DNA of 64,000 bases from Bacillus crepusculi (GCF_014764715.1 NZ_JACXXE010000001.1:434001-498000), one strand, 5' to 3'; shown: positions 33,197 to 41,151, counted from the first letter of the stretch. Numbers and translations: made by a program. Notes: a model not told the origin generated them from the sequence alone.

Positions 33197-34573
33197 CTAC
33201 ATTTCGGCATCTCCATATTTCTTCAGTTTATATTGCAGCGTTTGTCGAGGAATCTTTAAGGCGGCGGCGGTTTGTTTAATATTCCCGTTGTGCTTACTTA
33301 AAGCCTCTTGAATCAATGTTTGTTCAAATGAAGTCACCTGACTTTTTAATGAGGACTGCGGAGATGCATGATCAATCTTCTGGGGCCGTAAATGAGCAGG
33401 AAGATATGCCGGGGTGATGTCTTCCGCTTCCTTTGGCATCATTAATACGGCATGCTCAATGGTATGTTTTAATTCTCTGACGTTCCCCGGCCAGTGGTGC
33501 GCCATAAACAGTTGTTCCGCTTCTTCAGAAAGGCGGATGACGTTTTTAGAAAACTGGTGATGATAGGTTTGAATGAAATGGCGGGATAGCAGCGTAATAT
33601 CTTGCTTTCTCTCTCGAAGCGGCGTGATATGGAAGGATGACACATGCAGTCTATAAAATAAATCTTCTCTTAAAATTTGCTTTTTCACTGCTTCAAATGG
33701 GTCTATATTGAGCGCAGTAATGACTCTAACATCCACTTTAATCGCCTTTGCATCACCAATACGGCGCACAACGCCATCCTCTAACACTCGTAATAATTTT
33801 GTTTGCAGCGTAAGCGGCATCGCTTGCAGCTCATCTAGAAAAAGCGTACCCCCATCTGCTAATTCAAAAAGCCCCTTGCGATCAATTGCGCCCGTATAGC
33901 TTCCTTTCACAGATCCAAACAATAAACTCTCAAGCAATGATTCTGGAAGCGCTGCGCAGTTTTGCGGAATGAACACCTGGTTTTTTCGGTCAGACTCATG
34001 AACAATGGCTTGTACCAGCACTTCTTTTCCAGTCCCTGTTTCCCCGTAAACGACAACAGACGACGGATAAGCAGCGGCTTTTTTTGCTTTCTCAAGCATT
34101 TCTTTTAAAAGCGGATCATTCGTTAAAAATGAAGAAAAATCATGCATTTGATCCGTCTCATAAACACCATTCGTTCGCTTTTTTTGATCTAAACGATTCG
34201 AAAGCGCCGACAGTTTTGATACATCCTTTGCTACTTCCACTGCTCCTATTAACTTGCTATCTTCAATAATGGGCAAAGTGGTGTTAAGTGTTTCAATTTT
34301 TTCTCCATTTTTATTCAAATACGTTTGTAAAGAATGATAAATGGGCTTCCCCGTTCTGAGTACATGCATGAGCGTACTTGTTTTTTCAGTTAATGATGGA
34401 TACACATCAAGGATGTATTTGCCAATCACCTCTTCTTTTTGTAAACAGTCAAATTTAGCGGCATTGTGATTATAAAAAATCGTGACCCCTTGATCATCTA
34501 CAACGTGAATGGCTTCATCAATAGCTTCTAAAATCAATTCAAACCAATCCGCTCTTTCGACAACCTTCCCCAT
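33197..34573 (-). CDS. sigma-54-dependent transcriptional activator, likely controls kamA
   Basis: A 458-aa enhancer-binding protein. An N-terminal PAS domain (residues about 12-125; AAKFDCLQKEEVIGKYI is typical) senses a signal. The AAA+ domain follows, with Walker A YGETGTGKEV, the sigma-54 contact loop as GSYTGA, Walker B ADGGTLFLDELQ, and RIGDAKAIKVDVR. A Fis-type helix-turn-helix ends the protein (LSKHNGNIKQTAAALKIPRQ). ATG 34573 has GAGGGGGAAAG before it. The sigma-54 promoter of kamA begins just downstream. In the B. cereus group, a regulator called KamR is reported to drive kamA in this way; the same role is inferred here. Confidence 0.88.
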   Translation of the reverse strand: MGKVVERADWFELILEAIDEAIHVVDDQGVTIFYNHNAAKFDCLQKEEVIGKYILDVYPSLTEKTSTLMHVLRTGKPIYHSLQTYLNKNGEKIETLNTTLPIIEDSKLIGAVEVAKDVSKLSALSNRLDQKKRTNGVYETDQMHDFSSFLTNDPLLKEMLEKAKKAAAYPSSVVVYGETGTGKEVLVQAIVHESDRKNQVFIPQNCAALPESLLESLLFGSVKGSYTGAIDRKGLFELADGGTLFLDELQAMPLTLQTKLLRVLEDGVVRRIGDAKAIKVDVRVITALNIDPFEAVKKQILREDLFYRLHVSSFHITPLRERKQDITLLSRHFIQTYHHQFSKNVIRLSEEAEQLFMAHHWPGNVRELKHTIEHAVLMMPKEAEDITPAYLPAHLRPQKIDHASPQSSLKSQVTSFEQTLIQEALSKHNGNIKQTAAALKIPRQTLQYKLKKYGDAEM

Positions 34574-34597
34574 TCTTTCCCCCTCACTTTCAGTGCC

Positions 34598-34620
34598 AAA
34601 AAATCGGCATCTATTGCCGA
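34598..34620 (-). terminator. hairpin with U-run in the leader of the regulator gene
   Basis: Perfect 6-bp arms TCGGCA and TGCCGA enclose a 5-base loop and are followed on the minus strand by TTTTTT, 25 bases before the start of the activator gene. It may be an attenuator, or the end of the small frame just upstream. Confidence 0.6.
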
Positions 34621-34646
34621 GTTTTCAGCGGCTTGTTCATCTTCAA
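34611..34646 (-). other. possible 11-codon leader peptide
   Basis: A TTG start (34646) has AGGGG eight bases upstream and opens the frame MKMNKPLKTRQ, whose stop codon lies in the loop of the hairpin at 34604-34620. It has three Lys codons in eleven. The same frame extends to an ATG at 34706 (31 codons, ten Lys) without a ribosome site. Translation would be expected to affect the hairpin; this is a hypothesis. Confidence 0.3.
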
Positions 34647-34713
34647 TATGGTTCCCCTGTCCTTTTCACGTTTCGCTTTTTCCTTTCGAATTCCTGCTTT
34701 TTTCATCTATTGC

Positions 34714-34742
34714 GAAAAAAAGCACCCCTATGAGGAGTGCTT
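34714..34742 (-). terminator. terminator of cgeD
   Basis: Arms AAGCACTCC and GGGGTGCTT enclose a five-base loop, with seven T on the minus strand. It begins inside the last codons of cgeD. Confidence 0.88.
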
Positions 34743-36017
34743 CTGCCCTGATGTTTGATAAAGAGACATATCAAATTCATGGAATGATTCCATATAAAGT
34801 GGAACAATGGGCTTCCCTTCTTGAAATAAAGTAAATTGGGAAGGATATAGTTTGATGGGCTGATGATAAAACGCAAATAACTTAACCACCTCAGGGGCAA
34901 TACGGCAGAAGGTATCATGCACGAGTAAATATACATCTCGCTGCCATTTAAAAAGCCGGCGATTTGGCGGGCTGAATTCAGGGGATACTTGAATGATTTT
35001 GCCATCGTCTAACGTCTGTAACAGTTCGTTTGAAACGGCGCACATTTCCTTTGGATGAAACTGAAAATATTGCATATCACGCTTTGAAGCAAATCGTCTT
35101 TTTTTCTGATCTTCAATATAATAAAACGTTCTTCCGTTATCTGCGGTGACTACTGTATAGTTCGGCACAACCAGCCTATCTTTCACTTCATATTTCATCG
35201 TACATAACAAAGGAACACGAATTGCACGTCTCTTTTTATCATTCACCCATCGCTTGTCAATTTGATGAAGATTTCCATAAGTCAGTTGAAAATAGGCCCC
35301 TTCTCTTTCAATCACCGTCCCATCAATTACATCATATGGCATACTTGAAAACATGTGATGAAAGGATTGGGGTGTTTTAAATGTGATATCAAGTACTTCT
35401 TTTAATGGATGAAATGCAGCAAAATGATTCAACCGCATCCAAAAAACAGAATCTGCATGATGCCAATGCTTCGGCTCATCATCCCAATATTGCCCAAATT
35501 TCTCATAAATCAATGGAAGCAAGCGGCTTCTGTGCATGACCGAACAGTGATCTACTTGAAAGGACGCATGGTCTAACACGTGTTCTGCCTCACGTACAAA
35601 GGTCATTGTTTCCACCAGATGCTTATCAACATGGATCACACGCTGCGAGGAATAAACGATATCTACCTCTGGCTTTGATTGAAAAACCGCCACCATCTTC
35701 TGCAAACGATCTTTACAATACATGGTATCATCCGTTAAATAGCAAATAAGCTCCCCTGATATACGTGTTAATGCCTCATTAATAAGCGTCGCATAACGCA
35801 CAGTCTCAAGCCTTTTTGCAGGATGAACGGTATGCGGATACAACTGAATACGCTCATCGTTTAAAAAGGACTGAATCTTTTTCATTGTTTCTGGCTCCGA
35901 GCCATCATCCATAATCAAAAGCTCCCAGTTTTGATACGTTTGTTCCACCATACTCTTTAGCACACGATCAATAAAATCAGGTTTATTGTAACTTGTTAAA
36001 ATCACCGATACTTTCAT
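34728..36017 (-). CDS. cgeD: spore-surface glycosyltransferase CgeD
   Basis: A 429-aa protein with an N-terminal family-2 glycosyltransferase domain: MKVSVILTSYNKPDFIDRVL, WELLIMDDGSE, and the metal-binding YLTDDTMY. A C-terminal 200-residue region is shared only with spore-maturation homologues. CgeD in B. subtilis belongs to the sigma-K/GerE controlled genes that shape the outermost spore layer and its glycan. ATG 36017 has AAAAAGG nine bases upstream. It lies 70 bases downstream of the putative cgeC on the same strand; cgeE, which follows in B. subtilis, is absent. Confidence 0.85.
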   Translation of the reverse strand: MKVSVILTSYNKPDFIDRVLKSMVEQTYQNWELLIMDDGSEPETMKKIQSFLNDERIQLYPHTVHPAKRLETVRYATLINEALTRISGELICYLTDDTMYCKDRLQKMVAVFQSKPEVDIVYSSQRVIHVDKHLVETMTFVREAEHVLDHASFQVDHCSVMHRSRLLPLIYEKFGQYWDDEPKHWHHADSVFWMRLNHFAAFHPLKEVLDITFKTPQSFHHMFSSMPYDVIDGTVIEREGAYFQLTYGNLHQIDKRWVNDKKRRAIRVPLLCTMKYEVKDRLVVPNYTVVTADNGRTFYYIEDQKKRRFASKRDMQYFQFHPKEMCAVSNELLQTLDDGKIIQVSPEFSPPNRRLFKWQRDVYLLVHDTFCRIAPEVVKLFAFYHQPIKLYPSQFTLFQEGKPIVPLYMESFHEFDMSLYQTSGQKHSS

Positions 36018-36086
36018 GGGCATGATCCTTTTTAAGAGATTAAAAAGCTCCCCAGCTAACAATGTTTGCGTAAGGAACGCTCACTC

Positions 36087-36305
36087 TTAGCTGATTTGTT
36101 GCATTTTAAAAACCGCCACTATATGAATCAATTGAACGACAATCACGTTTTGGAGCACCTCACCATTGACTAAATGAACATGCGGCAATGGTATACCAAG
36201 TTCCAACCAAGAACGCAGCAACTCTTTGATTTCTGACGAACCTTCTTCTTGTTTTTCCTCTAAAAGACGAAGAAGAAGTAAAATGAAGATGACTTCATGG
36301 TACAC
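36087..36305 (-). CDS. cgeC: putative CgeC, start region irregular
   Basis: A 72-aa frame opened by GTG at 36305: hydrophobic leucine-rich N-terminus (VIFILLLLRLLEEKQ), then GIPLPHVHLVNGEVLQNVIVV. Its position between cgeD and the divergent promoters fits cgeC, which is longer (about 100 aa) in B. subtilis. There is no ribosome site before the GTG. A strong one (AGAGGG) lies before an in-frame ATG at 36359, but the codons between hold a TGA and a TAG. A neighbouring frame reads IIKRLSEELLEAEGVP across the gap. Either the gene carries two compensating frameshifts or it starts late. Confidence 0.45.
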   Translation of the reverse strand: MYHEVIFILLLLRLLEEKQEEGSSEIKELLRSWLELGIPLPHVHLVNGEVLQNVIVVQLIHIVAVFKMQQIS

Positions 36306-36393
36306 CTTCTGCTTCTAGTAACTCTTCGCTCAGTCGTTTAATAATTGTTCAAATTCCATTCAAAATCCCTCTCTCTTCTTACTTAATCTTTAC

Positions 36394-36402
36394 TAGAGTA
36401 TG
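36394..36402 (-). promoter_or_regulatory. sigma-K type -10 element of cgeC-cgeD
   Basis: The minus strand reads CATACTCTA, matching CATANNNTA, 35 bases before the ATG with the good ribosome site. The -35 dinucleotide at 16 bases is TC, not AC, as in promoters that need GerE. Confidence 0.4.
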
Positions 36403-36498
36403 AAGATCTCATCATTTAGACATAACATTTGAAACTATTTTTAAAAATGTGTGAAATGATGAAATGAAAAAAGACCAAGGAATGAGCATTCTGCTTAT

Positions 36499-36525
36499 AC
36501 CAAAAAAAATGAACGGCATATAATA
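36499..36525 (+). promoter_or_regulatory. sigma-K type promoter of cgeAB
   Basis: AC (36499-36500), 16 bases, CATATAATA (36517-36525) is a perfect fit to the sigma-K consensus. It lies 43 bases upstream of cgeA, back-to-back with the cgeC promoter. Confidence 0.7.
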
Positions 36526-36568
36526 CATAGTGGCGTATTTCAATTGTTGAAGGAAGGATGGGGATAAA

Positions 36569-36970
36569 ATGAGCAACAATCGTACCGAGTTAAAAAAAGA
36601 GCTATTGAAACTATTCTTTAAGCCGCTTAGTCATGCATTAACAGTGAATCTCGAAGAGGGAGGTGCAGAAGTGGAAAATAAATTAAACGATTTATTAAGC
36701 GAAGTCGCAGCTGCAGCATCATCTTCAGACGCTGCTGCAACACTTGATTCATCTCAAGGAGCAAGATGGATTTTCGCAAGACTTACACCAGGAACGGTCA
36801 TTAGTATTGTGATGGATTCTGGAGACTTAATTGGCCCAGTTCAATTTGTAGCATTCGATGCTTCAGCTGGTATCGTTTTTGTGACACAGGAAAGTTCCGT
36901 TACACCTACTGGCTCTGCAACAACTCTATTAGATGTAGATAAAGTTGAAAGTGTTACATTCACAACTTAA
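36569..36970 (+). CDS. cgeA: spore crust protein CgeA
   Basis: A 133-aa protein of the outermost spore layer; CgeA in B. subtilis is a crust component and its glycosylation affects spore surface polarity. Sequence features: a helical charged N-terminus ([13 protein letters not shown]), an Ala/Ser-rich linker ([11 protein letters not shown]), then a beta-rich segment ending FTT. Length matches B. subtilis. GGAAGGATGGGG lies before the ATG, and a sigma-K promoter is directly upstream. First gene of cgeA-cgeB, 15 bases apart. Confidence 0.88.
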   Translation: MSNNRTELKKELLKLFFKPLSHALTVNLEEGGAEVENKLNDLLSEVAAAASSSDAAATLDSSQGARWIFARLTPGTVISIVMDSGDLIGPVQFVAFDASAGIVFVTQESSVTPTGSATTLLDVDKVESVTFTT

Positions 36971-36985
36971 TGTGAGAGAATTATC

Positions 36986-37948
36986 ATGAAGCTACTTTAT
37001 ATCAGCTCTGGCTACGGCGGGATCTATCAAATGTTTGATCAATGGGTAGAAGAAAGCTTCATAGATTCACCCTTTTCATGTATCAAGATGGAAAGAGAAT
37101 CTCTACAGTCACACATGCACAAAACCCGGACATTTACTCCGGATTTTGTTTTCATGATGATCGGCGATCGTATTCCAAAAGAAGCGCTTCAGCTATTCAA
37201 ACAAGAAAAGCTCCCCGTCATCCTATGGATGACAGAAGACCCTTTTTATACAGATGTGTCAGCCGCCTGCGCGCTTGATGCACAAATGATTTTAACGATT
37301 GACGAAGGCACACTGCCTTTTTACAAACAATTAGGTGTTGATCACGCGCACTACTTTCCCATTCCGACCAACACACATATATTTCAGAAAAAAATGACGC
37401 CAGCAGAGTCATTCAACTATGACATCGCTCTCATTGGTTATCCTTATCCAAATCGCATCACCGCAATAAATGCGCTATTACATCAGCACAAATGGCGAAT
37501 ACTCGTTGCAGGCAAGGAATGGCACCGTCACTTAAATAAATTACGCAGACGGTATCGTGATCTGACACTCATGACCAATTGGCTGAGTCCTCAGCAAATG
37601 GCCGAACTTTATGAGCAGTCAGCCATTGTCCTAAATCCGCATAGACCTGCTCAATTTGCCTATAACCGAAACAAAGCCCTGATTCAAAATATAAGTCTGA
37701 ACAACAGAGCGTTTGATATCGCTGCAAACGGAAGCTTTCAATTGACGGATATACGTCCGTCAGATGCATTTTCAAGCTTTGCCTTTTATACTCATGAAGA
37801 CGATTTGATTGAACAAGTCGACTATTATGTATCAAATGAGGAGAAAAGACGGTCGATCGCCTTACAAAATTATGAACAAGTCGTTTGCTGGAATACGTTT
37901 GATACACTGCCATACAGATTATATGAGATGGCAAAAAGCGCCCTATGA
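36986..37948 (+). CDS. cgeB: spore maturation glycosyltransferase CgeB
   Basis: A 320-aa protein with a GT-B-like fold: an N-terminal Rossmann half (LLYISSGYGGIYQ, PVILWMTEDPFYTD) and the C-terminal glycosyltransferase half with EQSAIVLNPHRPAQ and IAANGSFQLTDI, the YkvP/CgeB family. It is thought to add sugar to CgeA or other crust proteins. The start follows cgeA by 15 bases with GTGAGAG in between. It ends in a bidirectional terminator. The fold is inferred from motif order. Confidence 0.88.
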   Translation: MKLLYISSGYGGIYQMFDQWVEESFIDSPFSCIKMERESLQSHMHKTRTFTPDFVFMMIGDRIPKEALQLFKQEKLPVILWMTEDPFYTDVSAACALDAQMILTIDEGTLPFYKQLGVDHAHYFPIPTNTHIFQKKMTPAESFNYDIALIGYPYPNRITAINALLHQHKWRILVAGKEWHRHLNKLRRRYRDLTLMTNWLSPQQMAELYEQSAIVLNPHRPAQFAYNRNKALIQNISLNNRAFDIAANGSFQLTDIRPSDAFSSFAFYTHEDDLIEQVDYYVSNEEKRRSIALQNYEQVVCWNTFDTLPYRLYEMAKSAL

Positions 37949-37961
37949 ACTGGCGCTTTTT
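37933..37961. terminator. bidirectional terminator after cgeAB
   Basis: Arms AAAAAGCGCC and GGCGCTTTTT enclose a 9-base loop that includes the end of cgeB. T-tracts on both strands serve cgeB and the small minus-strand gene that ends at 37978. Confidence 0.88.
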
Positions 37962-37977
37962 CTTATTTATACTCACC

Positions 37978-38202
37978 TCACGTTGTTCCTTCCACATCCC
38001 GACGAGCCAATAATACTTTTGCTGCCGCTTTCCGGTCTGCCTCACTTTTCACAACAAGTGAGTGTGTCTGATCCATCAAATATGCTCCAACAGATCCTTC
38101 TAAAAAGGAGTGTATGCATTCTTTCGCATAATGAGCATGAAAAGCATATACAGCGCCATTTAGACGGCCATACGTATAAGGGTGTTCGGACAATGTGTTC
38201 AT
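37978..38202 (-). CDS. hypothetical 74-aa protein, possibly the 3' part of a frameshifted gene
   Basis: The frame begins MNTLSEHPYTYGRLNG and contains VYAFHAHYAKECIHSFLEG and KSEADRKAAAKVL, a convincing protein composition. Its ATG has only a distant AAGGAG. A second frame opens at 38266 with a good GAGGAG site and reads MYWGNRILALIPAFRKEQD before turning into Cys/Trp-rich nonsense when it enters this gene's region. A one-base shift near 38200 would join them into about 97 residues. So either the gene is intact with a poor start, or this strain (or read) has a frameshift. Family unknown. Confidence 0.5.
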   Translation of the reverse strand: MNTLSEHPYTYGRLNGAVYAFHAHYAKECIHSFLEGSVGAYLMDQTHSLVVKSEADRKAAAKVLLARRDVEGTT

Positions 38203-38266
38203 CGTGCTGATCTTGCTCCTTACGAAAAGCTGGTATCAAGGCTAAAATACGATTTCCCCAATACAT

Positions 38267-38477
38267 ATATGTTCTTCTCCTCTCGCACGCAGCTCAAGGT
38301 GCATTCGAAAAGGCCCCCTCCCTTTTTAACAGGCACTTGAACTGATGGCAATATTGAACCGGTGGAATCTCTCGTTCTTTCTAATGTTTCTTTTATCTCT
38401 CCATATTCTATTAAAAATTCGAACGAAGTTTATAATCTGTTCACCTAATTTATTGATCAAGTGGTTCTTTTCCTCAA
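38267..38477. other. intergenic region upstream of spsM
   Basis: About 210 bases of AT-rich sequence hold the ribosome site of the minus-strand small frame at its left edge and no further gene that I can support. No direct or inverted repeat stands out. Confidence 0.4.
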
Positions 38478-38504
38478 ACATTTCCTACTCTTTCACATAT
38501 GATG
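38478..38504 (+). promoter_or_regulatory. sigma-K type promoter of spsM
   Basis: AC (38478-38479), 16 bases, CATATGATG (38496-38504) fits the sigma-K pattern except for the last base. spsM of B. subtilis is a sigma-K gene, in agreement. Confidence 0.55.
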
Positions 38505-38537
38505 CAAAGTAGAGAAATGAGAGTAGGGGGATTGGAT

Positions 38538-39566
38538 ATGTCAAAACAGATAGAAACGAGTTTGAAAACTTTTTTTCGTGACAAAACGATTTTAGTCACA
38601 GGCGGTACGGGTTCGATCGGCCGGCAAATCGTGAAAAAGTTAACAGCATGCTCTCCAAAAAGGATCATTGTATTCAGCAAGGATGACAGCAAACAATACA
38701 TGATGAAAAGTGAGTATGTAGAGCATCCTGAGGTCGTATTTGCTCTTGGCGATGTGCGGGATGCAAGCCGCGTGAGGCAGCTCGTCAAAGGTGTTGATAT
38801 GATTTTTCATGCAGCAGCCTTAAAACAAGTACCCACTTGTGAAGATAATCCATTTGAAGCCGTTCAAACCAATATTATCGGCGGGCAGCATATTATTGAA
38901 GCAGCGATCGAACATGAAGTCAGTCATGTCGTCAACATTTCAACCGACAAAGCGGTTTCTCCGACAAATGCCATGGGTGCAACAAAATTGATTTCAGAAA
39001 AACTATTTTTCCAAGCAAACGAAAGTATTCCAAATCAAAAAACCAGGTTTTGCTCTGTACGCTTTGGCAATGTGCTTGGCTCAAGAGGTTCGGTCATTCC
39101 GATCATGCTCCAGCAGCTGTTAAACGGGAAGCCTTTGACTGTGACAGACCCTGATATGACGCGTTTTTTTATGTCCATTGAAGAGGCTGTATCCCTTACA
39201 CTTGAAGCAGCGATCATGATGAAAGGCGGCGAAACCTTCATTCTCAAGATGGAGTCATTACAGCTTGCTGATCTACTAAAAGCATTTCAGGAATATGCCA
39301 GTCAAATCAACGTAGCATCTCCTGATATTCTCGTCGTCGGGAAAAGACCTGGAGAAAAACTTCACGAGGAGCTCACATTCCCTCACGAGGCAGATGCACT
39401 GTTTGAACATGAACAATTTTATGCGATCTTACCGAGACCACATCTGCATCCTGCCTTTCAAAAAGTCGATTTGACCAATTACACATCAAATGAAGCACCG
39501 CTCATTACAAAAGAGAAGCTATTCCAGATCATCAAACAATTACATCACACGCATCATAAAAAATAA
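38538..39566 (+). CDS. spsM: spore polysaccharide NDP-sugar dehydratase/epimerase, uninterrupted
   Basis: A 342-aa short-chain dehydrogenase of the CapD/PseB type. The NAD motif is TGGTGSIGRQIVK (about residues 21-33); the dehydratase block ISTDKAVSPTNAMGATK has Met instead of the usual Tyr of the YxxxK motif, as in WbpM/CapD relatives. It makes a modified UDP-sugar for spore-surface polysaccharide. In B. subtilis 168 the gene is split by prophage SP-beta into yodU and ypqP and restored only in the sporulating mother cell; here it is whole. ATG 38538 follows TAGGGGG. A sigma-K-like promoter lies upstream. Confidence 0.9.
   Translation: MSKQIETSLKTFFRDKTILVTGGTGSIGRQIVKKLTACSPKRIIVFSKDDSKQYMMKSEYVEHPEVVFALGDVRDASRVRQLVKGVDMIFHAAALKQVPTCEDNPFEAVQTNIIGGQHIIEAAIEHEVSHVVNISTDKAVSPTNAMGATKLISEKLFFQANESIPNQKTRFCSVRFGNVLGSRGSVIPIMLQQLLNGKPLTVTDPDMTRFFMSIEEAVSLTLEAAIMMKGGETFILKMESLQLADLLKAFQEYASQINVASPDILVVGKRPGEKLHEELTFPHEADALFEHEQFYAILPRPHLHPAFQKVDLTNYTSNEAPLITKEKLFQIIKQLHHTHHKK
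38943..38958 (+). other. position equivalent to the SP-beta attachment core
   Basis: ACCGACAAAGCGGTTT encodes the TDKAV block of spsM. The SP-beta core in B. subtilis, as I remember it, is ACAGATAAAGCTGTAT; 12 of 16 bases agree and all four differences fall at third codon positions. Confidence 0.55.
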
Positions 39567-39610
39567 AAAATCGTCACACGGAAGCAAATGCTTTCCATGT
39601 GACGATTTTT
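39564..39610. terminator. bidirectional terminator between spsM and msrB
   Basis: A long stem (AAAAATCGTCACA with partner TGTGACGATTTTT, plus inner GGAAGC/CTTTCC) has a short loop and T-tracts on both strands. Confidence 0.93.
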
Positions 39611-39617
39611 AAATCAA

Positions 39618-40049
39618 TTATTCAAATAGATGTGTCAAATGACCGTAACCTTCTTTTTCAAGATCATCCTTTCGGATAAACCTCAAAGCGGCTGAGTTAA
39701 TACAATACCGAAGACCGTTTGGCCCTGGTCCATCGGGGAAGACATGACCGAGGTGGGAATCCGCTGTTTTACTACGAACCTCTGTCCGCACCATACCATG
39801 ACTCGTATCAACCTTCTCCTCTACTTCCTCGTCTTCAATCGGTTTTGTAAAGCTTGGCCATCCGCAATGGGCATCAAACTTATCGAACGAAGAAAACAGT
39901 GGCTTGCCTGAAATGATATCCACATAAATCCCTTCTTCTTTATGATCCCAAAATTCATTTTGAAATGGCGGTTCAGTGCCATTGTTTTGCGTGACCTCGT
40001 ACTGCATCCGGTTTAATTCTTTTAGACGCTTTTCTTTATCGTTTGTCAT
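39618..40049 (-). CDS. msrB: peptide methionine-R-sulfoxide reductase
   Basis: A 143-aa enzyme that reduces the R form of methionine sulfoxide in proteins. The catalytic Cys is in [12 protein letters not shown], with active-site residues in HCGWPSF and [11 protein letters not shown]. The two CxxC pairs that bind structural zinc in many MsrB are missing, as in B. subtilis. Its ATG overlaps the msrA stop by four bases (ATGA), so the two are coupled. Confidence 0.95.
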   Translation of the reverse strand: MTNDKEKRLKELNRMQYEVTQNNGTEPPFQNEFWDHKEEGIYVDIISGKPLFSSFDKFDAHCGWPSFTKPIEDEEVEEKVDTSHGMVRTEVRSKTADSHLGHVFPDGPGPNGLRYCINSAALRFIRKDDLEKEGYGHLTHLFE

Positions 40050-40582
40050 GATTTATCACTCCAATGGGACTCAATAAAACCCGCTCTACCCGAACCGACA
40101 TGATATCGTTCGTAGTGCATTTTGTTCTTTTTATAATAATGCTGATGATATTCCTCTGCGGGATAAAAAGGACCAGCGTCTAAAATCTCTGTAACGATTG
40201 GCTTTTGGAAAATTCCGCTTTGACTGAGCTGCTCTTTCGAAGCTTCTGCGAGCTTTCGCTGCTCCTCATGGTGAACATAAATACCGGTGCGGTAAGACTC
40301 TCCTCTATCACCAAATTGCCCGCCATCATCTGTTGGGTCTATTTGCTGCCAATACAGTTCTAACAGCTTCTCATACGGGAAAACGTCAGGATCAAATGTG
40401 ATTTGAACGGCTTCTCTATGCCCCGTTGTATTTGTACATACTTCCTCATAGGTCGGATTCACTGTATGTCCGCCAGTATACCCTGATTCAACTTTGATAA
40501 TGCCCGGCTGTTCATCAAAAGGTTTAACCATACACCAGAAACAGCCCCCAGCAAATGTGGCTAATTCTTGTTTTTCAGACAT
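40046..40582 (-). CDS. msrA: peptide methionine-S-sulfoxide reductase
   Basis: A 178-aa enzyme acting on the S form of methionine sulfoxide. The catalytic motif is [17 protein letters not shown] near the N-terminus; further conserved are [17 protein letters not shown] and [10 protein letters not shown]. First gene of msrA-msrB; AGGGGGCAC precedes its ATG. A divergent MarR regulator, ypoP, starts 138 bases away, so it might control this pair, but that link is only positional. Confidence 0.95.
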   Translation of the reverse strand: MSEKQELATFAGGCFWCMVKPFDEQPGIIKVESGYTGGHTVNPTYEEVCTNTTGHREAVQITFDPDVFPYEKLLELYWQQIDPTDDGGQFGDRGESYRTGIYVHHEEQRKLAEASKEQLSQSGIFQKPIVTEILDAGPFYPAEEYHQHYYKKNKMHYERYHVGSGRAGFIESHWSDKS

Positions 40583-40719
40583 ATTAGTGCCCCCTTCATT
40601 TAAAAAATGGTATCATCATATTATAACATGATAGAAAATAATGAAAATGATACGACTTGTGTACCTAAAATGACAGAAGCATTCTGTCGTATCTTACAAA
40701 TATGATGGGGGTTTAATGA

Positions 40720-41151
40720 TTGGAACAAAGAAAACAAATGATGTATGAAATGGATACTTTACTGAGAACCGTATTTAAGCAGATACGTTATGAAATTAAC
40801 AGCCTGCTCGAAAACGAATTGTCTCGGAATGAATTTCTCATTTTAAATCTACTCCGTGAGCAAGGTGCAAAAAAAGTAACGGAATTCGCTTCAATTCTTG
40901 GGGTGTCAGCAAGCCATATTACAGCAGTGACCGACACACTTGTAGAAAAAGGCTGGATCACTCGTATCCGCTCAAAAGAGGATCGCCGCATCATCAAAAT
41001 CCACTTAACCGATAAGGGTAAGGAAATTACTGAGCATTTCGAGAAAAAGAAAACAGAATACTTTATGGAACGATTTGAATCATTTGATGATGAAGAGCTC
41101 AAAACGATGATCAAATTATTCAAAAAGCTGGATAAAAGTCAAAGAGATTAA
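40720..41151 (+). CDS. ypoP: MarR-family regulator YpoP
   Basis: A 143-aa winged-helix regulator: the helix-turn-helix FASILGVSASHITAVTDTLVEKGWI and the wing RIRSKEDRRIIKIHLT are typical of MarR. No Cys is present, so it is not a thiol sensor. The start codon is TTG at 40720 with GGGGG nine bases upstream. Divergent from msrAB, as in B. subtilis. Ligand and targets unknown. Confidence 0.88.
   Translation: MEQRKQMMYEMDTLLRTVFKQIRYEINSLLENELSRNEFLILNLLREQGAKKVTEFASILGVSASHITAVTDTLVEKGWITRIRSKEDRRIIKIHLTDKGKEITEHFEKKKTEYFMERFESFDDEELKTMIKLFKKLDKSQRD

Noticed and set aside
34714-36060. Remains of a prophage or insertion sequence near cge/spsM
   Set aside because: No integrase, transposase, terminal repeat or tRNA is present; the region is an ordinary spore-surface cluster.
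37809-38210. Plus-strand frame of 133 codons after cgeB
   Set aside because: It overlaps the 3' end of cgeB and the minus-strand small gene, has no ribosome site and reads as antisense composition.
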